From JAAFHS01 sp043751715 (GTDB taxonomy: Bacteria; Pseudomonadota; Alphaproteobacteria; Rhodobacterales; Rhodobacteraceae), in NCBI GenBank assembly GCA_043751715.1, contig JAYUZO010000133.1, positions 1 to 50,091 on the forward strand: a stretch of 50,091 bases of DNA, given 5' to 3'. Of this stretch, positions 15,483-22,038 are shown in pieces. The notes beneath the pieces were generated by a model, which was given only the letters and a program-made list of their open reading frames with translations, had not been told where the DNA came from and made no database searches. Within the stretch, counting starts at the first letter, position 1. Each line of letters begins with the position of its first letter. A program made the position numbers and the translations under genes.

Positions 15483-15511
15483 AAAAAGCGCGCCCAGCCG
15501 GCGCGCTTTTT
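15483..15511. terminator. Strong terminator after the csbD operon
   Basis: Perfect 12-bp stem AAAAAGCGCGCC/GGCGCGCTTTTT with a 5-nt loop; A5 and T5 flanks make it functional in either direction. Confidence 0.92.
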
Positions 15512-15551
15512 CGTTTCCAGGGGCCAAAGCGTGGTCAGGGGTCAACGCGTG

Positions 15552-15576
15552 GGAACCGTTTTGCCGCCACCGCGTT
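15552..15576 (+). promoter_or_regulatory. EcfG-type promoter for DUF1328 gene
   Basis: GGAAC (15552-15556), 16-nt spacer, CGTT (15573-15576); predicted leader about 45 nt to the ATG at 15629. Confidence 0.78.
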
Positions 15577-15628
15577 TGGTTCATATCAGACGGTCAAACG
15601 TCACACATCACACACACAGGAGGCTTCA

Positions 15629-15802
15629 ATGCTTGGATGGGCTGTTACATTCCTTGTTATCGCACTGATCGCGGCTGCCTTGGGCTTTGGCGGTATTGCG
15701 GGCACATCGGCCGGGATCGCGCAGATCCTGTTCTTTGTCTTTATCGTGCTGTTCGTGGTTGCCATGATCGCGCGCGCCCTGCGTGGCCGCCCGCCAATCT
15801 GA
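15629..15802 (+). CDS. DUF1328 (YtjA-like) small membrane protein
   Basis: A 57-residue protein with the DUF1328 pattern: two membrane helices (LGWAVTFLVIALIAAALGFG and AGIAQILFFVFIVLFVVAMIA) joined by GIAGTSAG and ending in a short basic tail (RALRGRPPI). A near-perfect AGGAGG box lies 5 nt before the ATG at 15629; the longer frame from 15479 starts upstream of the promoter and is discarded. DUF1328 genes are frequent stress-regulon members in alphaproteobacteria. A terminator follows at 15836. Confidence 0.92.
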   Translation: MLGWAVTFLVIALIAAALGFGGIAGTSAGIAQILFFVFIVLFVVAMIARALRGRPPI

Positions 15803-15835
15803 CCCACCACATATCACTACCCCTGACCCGGACCC

Positions 15836-15866
15836 ATGCCCCTGCCGAAAGGCGGGGGCATTTGTT
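15836..15866 (+). terminator. Terminator after DUF1328 gene
   Basis: 11-bp stem ATGCCCCTGCC/GGCGGGGGCAT with one T-G wobble and a GAAA tetraloop, followed by TTGTTT. It also separates the convergent DUF1989 gene. Confidence 0.85.
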
Positions 15867-15877
15867 TGACGCAGCAC

Positions 15878-16783
15878 TTACCGCCCATGGCTGCGTGCAT
15901 ACCCGTTGGCAGGTGCCGGTACCCACCCTTGCAGGGCCGCAGGGTCTGGTGCCCAGACCTCCATCCGCAAGGGGTGGCAGGGCTGTGCATCAGATGAATG
16001 ATCCGCGCCACAATCGCCACCGGGGCAGGCAGACAGGGCGGCAATCAGATCAATCTCGGCAAAGAAATCAATGTGATCACCGGGGCGCACCGGGCTTGCC
16101 TTCATGAAATAACGGTGCGTGTCATGCGTAAACCCGGTGCACATGAACACATTCAGCACATCATGCACCAGCAGTTCGGCCTGTTGCACCGGCAGCCCGC
16201 TGATATCTGACAAGGCGCGTGTCAGGTTGGAATGGCAGCACTGGTGGTAATCCACGCCATGCAGCAGCCGGTTTGTATAGGGGTCGCAGCGCGTGCCGAT
16301 CACATCATGCACGCCCGCGCCATCCGCATCAAAACCGTACCAGCCCAGCGTATCGGCGATGATCGTGGCAAGCGGGCGCAGGGTGGGCAGGCTGCTCCAT
16401 AACTGATGGCCCGTGGTGACATGGGTCGCATGCAGCGCGCGGGTCTTGCCGCTGAAGAACCGCTCGGTCAGGTCGGCTGCGTTCCACAGGTTCAGATCGC
16501 CGACCTGCGGGCCATCTACGCTGACAATGCGCAGGATATGCCCGGCAGGCACCTGCACAGCGCGGCCATCACGCGGGGGCACCAGCATGGTTTGCGTCAG
16601 GGTGGCGGTGGCCATGGCCTGCTGGCGCATGGGCAGATCAACGACGGGCAGTTGATCAACGCGGTAGGTGACAACAGGTGGGCGGGCGCGGCGGGCATCG
16701 GCATCAGCGGGGGCTTGCATGGCAGTGTCTTTCAAGGCGATGGGTTGCATAAAACGGTAGGGGCGGGTTAGCTGGAAGTCCAT
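15878..16783 (-). CDS. DUF1989 urea-carboxylase-associated family protein
   Basis: A 301-residue protein with the DUF1989 core: AVQVPAGHILRIVSVDGPQVGDLNLWNAADLTERF near residue 80-110, GFDADGAGVHDVIGTRCDPYT, and HSNLTRALSD. DUF1989 proteins are named for association with urea carboxylase/urea amidolyase. Here it is divergent from pxpABC, whose PxpB and PxpC subunits are homologous to the AHS1/AHS2 domains of urea amidolyase, so the association is conserved at domain level. The start is uncertain: the ATG at 16783 has no clear ribosome site, and in-frame ATGs at 16750 and 16720 would remove a poorly conserved, Ala-rich start. The role in 5-oxoproline or nitrogen metabolism is inferred from context. 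Confidence 0.8.
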   Translation of the reverse strand: MDFQLTRPYRFMQPIALKDTAMQAPADADARRARPPVVTYRVDQLPVVDLPMRQQAMATATLTQTMLVPPRDGRAVQVPAGHILRIVSVDGPQVGDLNLWNAADLTERFFSGKTRALHATHVTTGHQLWSSLPTLRPLATIIADTLGWYGFDADGAGVHDVIGTRCDPYTNRLLHGVDYHQCCHSNLTRALSDISGLPVQQAELLVHDVLNVFMCTGFTHDTHRYFMKASPVRPGDHIDFFAEIDLIAALSACPGGDCGADHSSDAQPCHPLRMEVWAPDPAALQGWVPAPANGYARSHGR

Positions 16784-16801
16784 GTCATTTGCAGGTTTAC
16801 G

Positions 16802-17560
16802 ATGATGGATGCGCCCCGGACCATTGATCTGAACGCAGACCTTGCCGAAGGCATGGGCGATGATGCGACGATGCTGGCGGTGGTGACATCAGCAAACCTG
16901 TGTTGCGGCGCGCATGCCGGCGCGCCCGCGATTTTGCGCGCGGCACTGGTGGCAGCTAAGGCGCAAGGCGTGGTTGCGGGGGCGCATCCTGGCTATGCCG
17001 ACCGGGTGAATTTCGGGCGGTTGATGGTGGCGATGACGCCGGTTGATATCACGCGGATGGTGGCAGATCAGGTGTCAGCAACGCTGGCTATGGCTGCGGA
17101 TGTGGGCGCGCGGGTGGCCTATGTGAAACCGCATGGCGCGCTTTACAATCTGGCGGCGGACGACCCTTTGGTTGCTGCGGCAATCGCCCAAGGGGTGGCT
17201 GCGGTGGACCGGGGGCTGGTGCTGCTGGGGCTTGCGGGGTCTGCGATGCTGCCAGCGGGTCAGGCCGCAGGTTTGCAGGTGTCGGCCGAGGCGTTTGCCG
17301 ACCGTGCCTATCGCGCCGACGGGCGGTTGGTGGCGCGCATGCAACCCCAGGCGGTGTTGCATGATGCGGGGCTTGTGGCGGCGCGCGCGGTGGCAATGGT
17401 TCAGGATGGCGCGGTGACGGCAATTGATGGCACGCGCATTCCATTGCGGTTTGACAGCCTATGCCTGCATGGTGACACACCGGGGGCTGTTGCAATTGCG
17501 CAGGCTGTGCGGGCCGGGTTGGTGGCGCATGGCATTGCCCTGCGGCCGTTTGCCGGATGA
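16802..17560 (+). CDS. pxpA: 5-oxoprolinase subunit PxpA
   Basis: A 252-residue LamB/YcsF-family protein: IDLNADLAEGMGDDATML at the start, then TSANLCCGAHAGAP and AGAHPGYADRVNFGR, and VAYVKPHGALYN, all family signatures with metal-site His and Asp. With PxpB and PxpC it forms the ATP-dependent prokaryotic 5-oxoprolinase, which opens pyroglutamate to glutamate in the cytoplasm. There are two consecutive ATGs at 16802 and 16805. It overlaps pxpB by 4 nt (ATGA), and the order A-B-C is the standard operon. Only 18 nt separate its start from the divergent DUF1989 start. Confidence 0.94.
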   Translation: MMDAPRTIDLNADLAEGMGDDATMLAVVTSANLCCGAHAGAPAILRAALVAAKAQGVVAGAHPGYADRVNFGRLMVAMTPVDITRMVADQVSATLAMAADVGARVAYVKPHGALYNLAADDPLVAAAIAQGVAAVDRGLVLLGLAGSAMLPAGQAAGLQVSAEAFADRAYRADGRLVARMQPQAVLHDAGLVAARAVAMVQDGAVTAIDGTRIPLRFDSLCLHGDTPGAVAIAQAVRAGLVAHGIALRPFAG

Positions 17561-18267
17561 TACCGCAGTTCCGCGATGCAGGCGAATGCGCGCTTGTGGT
17601 AGAGTTTGGTGACCGGATTGATGATGCATTGACGGCGCAGGTTCTAGCATTGGATGCGGCATTGGCAGCGATCGATGGTCTGCTGGAAACTGTGCCAACC
17701 TACCGGTCGCTGACGCTGCATTATGATCCGCTGATCCTGCCGCGCGGGGCATTGGTTGCGCATGTGCAGGCGGCGTTGGTGCAGGCCAAAACCGCCCCTG
17801 CGCCGGGCCAGTTGTGGCACCTGCCCGCCTGCTATGATCCGGCAGTGGCCGATGATTTACCCCATATCGCAGCCAGCACCGGCGTTGATCCGGCGCAGGT
17901 GGTGGCGCTGCATGCCGGGGCCACGTTCCGCGTGGTGATGTACGGCTTTGCCCCCGGTTGGGCCTATCTGTCAGGCCTGCCTGCTGCGCTGACCCTGCCG
18001 CGCCGCACGACGCCGCGTGATGTGATCCCGGCGGGATCACTGATCATTGCCGGTGGGCTGGCCATTGTGGCGGCCCTGCCCATGCCATCGGGCTGGCACA
18101 TTCTTGGGCAAACGCCGGTGCGGATGTTTGCGCCAGACCGCGATCCGGTGTTTCTGTTGGCACCGGGTGACAGGTTACGCTTTGACCGGATCAACCTTGC
18201 AACCCATCAGTCCCTTGCCCTGCGTGCAGCCGCCGGTGAGCCGCTGGCCCGACGGGTGCAGGAATGA
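17557..18267 (+). CDS. pxpB: 5-oxoprolinase subunit PxpB (KipI/AHS1)
   Basis: A 236-residue AHS1-domain protein. Diagnostic segments: FRDAGECALVVEFGDRID at the start, TYRSLTLHYDP, the central FRVVMYGFAPGWAYLSGLP, and LPRRTTPRDVIPAGSLIIAGG. The family also includes KipI, the Bacillus sporulation-kinase inhibitor, but the operon context here fixes the metabolic role. It overlaps both pxpA and pxpC by 4 nt each, so the three subunits are coupled in translation. Confidence 0.94.
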   Translation: MIPQFRDAGECALVVEFGDRIDDALTAQVLALDAALAAIDGLLETVPTYRSLTLHYDPLILPRGALVAHVQAALVQAKTAPAPGQLWHLPACYDPAVADDLPHIAASTGVDPAQVVALHAGATFRVVMYGFAPGWAYLSGLPAALTLPRRTTPRDVIPAGSLIIAGGLAIVAALPMPSGWHILGQTPVRMFAPDRDPVFLLAPGDRLRFDRINLATHQSLALRAAAGEPLARRVQE

Positions 18268-19259
18268 CCGGTGCAAGGATGGCGGGGCTGCGCATGCTGC
18301 GCGCAGGCCCGCTGTGCACGGTGCAGGACGGCGGGCGGCACGGGTATTTGCGTTTTGGCGTCACACCGGCCGGGCCGATGGATTGGGTCAGCCATGCCAC
18401 GGCGAATGTATTGGTCGGAAATGCACAGGCCGCAGCGGCAGTTGAGGTGGGCCCGGCGGGAATGTCGTTTACCACCGCCGCAACGCTGCGCGTGGCAATT
18501 GCAGCGCCGGGATTTCGGGTGCTGCGGGTGGGCAGCGCAGTGCCATCGCACAGTGTGCTGACGCTGGCGCCGGGCATGGTGATTGATATTGTGCCGGGGC
18601 CTTGGGGGGTGTGGGGCTATGTGGCGCTGCCCGGTGGTGTTGCAGGCACGCCCATCATGGGCAGCATGGCCAGCCACCTGCGGTCTGGTCTTGGCGCGCG
18701 CGCGCTGATGGCGGGGGATGATGTCGGGGCGAATGGGGGTGGTTCGAATGGGGGCGGGGGAAATGATGTCGGGGCGAAAGGCCCCGATGCTTGCCTGATC
18801 CTGCCCGTGCCGCGCGATACACCCGCCATCCGCTATATCCCCGGCCCGCAGGACCACCTGTTCGCGCCAGATGTGCATGACCGTCTGCAAACGGCCAGCT
18901 TTGCCATATCAGCCCGGTCTGACCGCATGGCCTACCGCCTGTCCGGCCCGGCGCTGCCTGCCATTGGCGCGCATGACATTGTATCCGACGGTATCGCCAT
19001 GGGGGCCATTCAGGTGCCGGGCGACGGGCAGCCCTTTGTGCTGATGGCAGACCGGCAACCAACAGGGGGCTACCCCAAGATCGGCACGGTCATCCGGGCT
19101 GATCTGCCGAGGCTGGCGCAAATGCGCGGTGGGCAAGAGGTGCGGTTTCAGGCGGTAACGGTGGATGTAGCGGTGGCGGCCCTGCGGGCAGCGGTAAACG
19201 GCATGGCAGCCGTGCCGGGCCAGCTGCGACGGATGCGTTTTCATGGGGAAGGGCGATAG
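18264..19259 (+). CDS. pxpC: 5-oxoprolinase subunit PxpC (KipA/AHS2)
   Basis: A 331-residue AHS2/biotin-dependent-carboxyltransferase-like protein: LRAGPLCTVQDGGRHGYLRFG at the start, PAGPMDWVSHATANVLVGN, later RSDRMAYRLSGPAL and DRQPTGGYPKIGTVI. It has an unusual Gly/Asn-rich insertion around residues 151-177 (DDVGANGGGSNGGGGNDVG), encoded by a partially duplicated stretch at 18719-18778 in which a 15-bp word recurs 45 bp apart. The insertion keeps the frame and probably forms a surface loop. No terminator is evident in the 115 bp before convergent lpxK. Confidence 0.92.
   Translation: MTGARMAGLRMLRAGPLCTVQDGGRHGYLRFGVTPAGPMDWVSHATANVLVGNAQAAAAVEVGPAGMSFTTAATLRVAIAAPGFRVLRVGSAVPSHSVLTLAPGMVIDIVPGPWGVWGYVALPGGVAGTPIMGSMASHLRSGLGARALMAGDDVGANGGGSNGGGGNDVGAKGPDACLILPVPRDTPAIRYIPGPQDHLFAPDVHDRLQTASFAISARSDRMAYRLSGPALPAIGAHDIVSDGIAMGAIQVPGDGQPFVLMADRQPTGGYPKIGTVIRADLPRLAQMRGGQEVRFQAVTVDVAVAALRAAVNGMAAVPGQLRRMRFHGEGR
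18719..18778. repeat. In-frame 45-bp-spaced duplication within pxpC
   Basis: TGATGTCGGGGCGAA occurs at 18719-18733 and 18764-18778, separated by G-rich triplet-like sequence encoding Gly and Asn. The 45-bp offset (15 codons) suggests replication slippage in a loop-encoding segment. Confidence 0.7.
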
Positions 19260-19374
19260 CGCAACTCATGCCTGCGTGGCGCTGCTTAACCAGTGCGCGC
19301 GGGTTGACTTCGCCTGATCCTGCGACTAGCGCCGGTCAGGGCCGATAAGTGCCGCCCCGCAAACCGGCTTGATT

Positions 19375-20367
19375 TCAGGCGGGCAGCGGCCCCGGCAGCA
19401 GGGCATCCAACGGCCCCCAATCATCTACCGCCAGCCGCACTGGCAGGGTCAGCACGCGTGCCCGGAACGATGCAGGCAGGCGCACGGCGTCTTTTTCAGT
19501 GGTCACCAGCTGTGCATCCAGCGCCAATGCCTCCAGCTCCAGCCGCCGCATCAGCGCCTCTGACAGCGGCTGATGGTCATCCAGCGCCTCGGCCCGCAGA
19601 ACCTGTGCCCCTTCAGCCCGCAGGGTCGTAAAGAACTTTTCCGGCCGCCCGATACCAGCAAAGGCCAGCACGCGGCTGCCCGCCCAAGGCATGCCCATGA
19701 CAAGGGGTTTCAGCACTGCCGTCACCACGGGCAGGTGAATGGCGTGGCCCCAATCTGTGCGAAACCGATCCTGTGCTGCGGTATCGCCGATGGACAGCAC
19801 AACCGAAGCCCGCGCCAGCCCCATGGCCACCGGTTCACGCAAAGGCCCTGCCGGAATGCATAACCCGTTGCCAAAGCCCACAGCGGCATCCACCACGATG
19901 ATGCTGGCCGTCTTTGTAACCGACGGGTTCTGAAACCCGTCATCCAGCAGAATGATGTCCGCCCCCGCGCCTTCGGCCGCCTGAACACCTGCAGCGCGAT
20001 CCCGTGCCACCCAAGTGGGCACAAAGGCGGCCAGCAACAGCGGCTCATCCCCCACGTCACTTGCGCGGTGCGATGCAGGATCAACCCGAACGGGGCCTGT
20101 CAAAGCACCGCCATGCCCGCGCGAAACGACATGCACAGCCAAGCCACGGTCCAGCAGACGCTGACACAGCGCAATCACCGTGGGCGTTTTGCCCGTTCCG
20201 CCAGCGTTCAGGTTGCCAATGCAGATGACGGGCACCTGTGCGGAATACCCCGGCTGGCGCAACCGCCGCGCCGTGGCAGCGGCATAAAGCATCCCCAACG
20301 GGTGCAGCAGCCGTGCAAGGGGGCCGGGTGCATCTGGTGGGGTGAACCAATGGGCGGGCGGGCGCAT
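19375..20367 (-). CDS. lpxK: LpxK, tetraacyldisaccharide 4'-kinase
   Basis: A 330-residue inner-membrane-associated kinase that phosphorylates the 4' position of the lipid A disaccharide. It starts MRPPAHWFTPPDAPGPLARLL with a hydrophobic N-terminal helix, followed by the P-loop VPVICIGNLNAGGTGKTPT, VVSRGHGG, and the DDGFQNPS and TTEKDAVRLP motifs of LpxK. The start at 20367 overlaps the stop of the upstream waaA-like gene (TGATG), showing translational coupling; a longer in-frame extension to 20448 runs into that gene and is rejected. Order DUF4170-waaA-lpxK. Confidence 0.95.
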   Translation of the reverse strand: MRPPAHWFTPPDAPGPLARLLHPLGMLYAAATARRLRQPGYSAQVPVICIGNLNAGGTGKTPTVIALCQRLLDRGLAVHVVSRGHGGALTGPVRVDPASHRASDVGDEPLLLAAFVPTWVARDRAAGVQAAEGAGADIILLDDGFQNPSVTKTASIIVVDAAVGFGNGLCIPAGPLREPVAMGLARASVVLSIGDTAAQDRFRTDWGHAIHLPVVTAVLKPLVMGMPWAGSRVLAFAGIGRPEKFFTTLRAEGAQVLRAEALDDHQPLSEALMRRLELEALALDAQLVTTEKDAVRLPASFRARVLTLPVRLAVDDWGPLDALLPGPLPA

Positions 20368-21563
20368 CAGCCGGGCCCATCCATCAGCGCGCGGATGGTT
20401 TGCATGACATGGGCGGTCGCCTCGGCGCCTTCGCTGGTCACGGCCCATGCGGCCTGTGCAAGACGTGCGGCGCGATCAGGGGCAAGCAGTTCGCCAACCG
20501 CATCAGCCAGATCAGCGGCAGATCCGACAGCGCGCGCGGCACGCGCCGCCCCCAACCGCCCGAACAGGGCTGCAAAGGCACCGGCGCGTGGGCCATACAA
20601 AATGGCTGACCCAAGCGCTGCGGGTTCCAGCGGATTGCGCAAACACCCCTGCCCGGACAGGCTGCCGCCCAGAAAGGTGATGGGCGCAAGGCGGTACCAC
20701 AGGCCGAAATCATCTGCCCCATCGGCCAGATACACATCGACATCCGGGTCAGGTTCGGCATCGCGGCTGTGGCAGGCCACCACCCAGCCTTCGCGCGTAT
20801 CAAGGTCGTGGGCCAGGGCCTCGGCGCGCGCGGGGTTTTCCGGTGCGATGATCAGCATCAGGCGGTGCGCATGGCTTTGCACGGCGCGGTGGGCGGCAAT
20901 CACGGCGGCCTCTTCAGCCTCGGGCAGGGCTGCGGCAAACCAGACGGGGCGTGATGTCAGTTGGCGGGCAAAGGCGGTGCGTTCAGCCTCGGAACAGGGC
21001 AGGGCAAAGGACGCTTCTTCCAGACGGCCCTGTGCGGTGACGGCGGTGGCGGGGGCACCCGCCTTGCGAAACGCGCGCGCGGCAGGTTCATCCACGGCGG
21101 TGACGCTGTGAAAGCTGCCCAGCACAGACCGCATCAGGCCGGGAAACCAGCCTTCACGATCACGCTGAATATAGGGCGCGCGGCCATCGACCATTATCAA
21201 AGGCAGCTTGCGGTCTGTGCAGGCCGCAAGCAGGGCCGGGCGCAGTTCGCCTTCGGCGCAGACGGCAAGTTCCGGTTGCCAATGATCCAGAAAATCGCGC
21301 GACCCTGCCGGTGTATCGGGCGGCGGTGTTTGCAGCATGATGCCAGTGTGGACAACCACAGGATCAGGGCAGGTCAGCACAACGCTGATACCATCATCAT
21401 CAACCAGACGCCGGGCCAGCTGCACAACAGTACGCGCGGCATCAGCATGCGGTGCATGCATCCAGATCACGCGGCCCGCAGGCCGGGCCGGGCGTTCTGC
21501 GGATACGGCATCACCGCGCGCGGACCGCAGATTGTAAAGCGTCAGGCCAAGGGAATATGCCAT
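20367..21563 (-). CDS. waaA: WaaA-like Kdo transferase with altered catalytic motif
   Basis: A 398-residue GT-B fold protein in the place normally taken by 3-deoxy-D-manno-octulosonic-acid transferase, between DUF4170 and lpxK. It keeps the hydrophobic start (YSLGLTLYNL), ELAVCAEGELRPALLAAC, LPLIMVDGRAP, ITFLGGSLSGQGCLRNPLEPAALGSAILYGP with the sugar-nucleotide-site glycines and glutamate, and the helical C-terminus. However, where WaaA has the SVGE motif carrying the catalytic Glu, this one reads IWMHAPHADAARTV. It may therefore be a divergent or inactive paralogue, or use another base. It overlaps lpxK by one base. Confidence 0.8.
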   Translation of the reverse strand: MAYSLGLTLYNLRSARGDAVSAERPARPAGRVIWMHAPHADAARTVVQLARRLVDDDGISVVLTCPDPVVVHTGIMLQTPPPDTPAGSRDFLDHWQPELAVCAEGELRPALLAACTDRKLPLIMVDGRAPYIQRDREGWFPGLMRSVLGSFHSVTAVDEPAARAFRKAGAPATAVTAQGRLEEASFALPCSEAERTAFARQLTSRPVWFAAALPEAEEAAVIAAHRAVQSHAHRLMLIIAPENPARAEALAHDLDTREGWVVACHSRDAEPDPDVDVYLADGADDFGLWYRLAPITFLGGSLSGQGCLRNPLEPAALGSAILYGPRAGAFAALFGRLGAARAARAVGSAADLADAVGELLAPDRAARLAQAAWAVTSEGAEATAHVMQTIRALMDGPG

Positions 21564-21575
21564 CGCGGTGCGGGG

Positions 21576-21821
21576 TCAGTGGCCCATTTCCTCGGTGGCG
21601 CTCGCGGGTGCGGATTCGTCACGCAGGCGGTGGATATGCGCAATGAAATAGCGCATTTCGGCATTGTCGACCGTGCGTTGCGCCTCGGCCTTCCAGGCCC
21701 GAAAGGCGGAAGCGTAATCTGGGTACATGCCGACGATGTGGATATCGGTCACGTCCTTGAACACGTTCTTGGTGGGGTCTGTCAGCTCTCCTCCGAAGAC
21801 AAGGTGCAGGCGTTGGGTCAT
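21576..21821 (-). CDS. DUF4170 small protein
   Basis: An 81-residue soluble protein matching DUF4170: LHLVFGGELTDPTKNVFKDVTDIHIVGMYPDYASAFRAWKAEAQRTVDNAEMRY. It is found upstream of the waaA-lpxK pair in many alphaproteobacteria, so a role linked to lipid A synthesis is suspected but untested. GGAG precedes the ATG at 21821; the longer frame from 21890 adds a proline-rich stretch with no homology and is discarded. 12 nt separate it from the waaA-like start. Confidence 0.85.
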   Translation of the reverse strand: MTQRLHLVFGGELTDPTKNVFKDVTDIHIVGMYPDYASAFRAWKAEAQRTVDNAEMRYFIAHIHRLRDESAPASATEEMGH

Positions 21822-22038
21822 CTGGCGCTCCGGATTTTTGTGCAGGTGCAGCATAGGGGTGGGGGCGGGGTGGTCAAGGTAGCTATACACGCGCCGCCTT
21901 TGGGTCTATAGCCCCGCAGTCGGCCCAAGGATTCCGGGACTGGATGGGCGAGGAGGCCTGCCAGACGTGGGGAATGAGGTGCCGCATGAATGGCACTGAA
22001 ACTTGGAACGGTGGCTGCGGCCCCCGATAGGACAAAAC

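Noticed and set aside
21944..22030. 28-codon ORF (MGEEACQTWGMRCRMNGTET...) before the DEAD-box gene
   Set aside because: No ribosome-binding site and no supporting structure; could be chance in a long leader.
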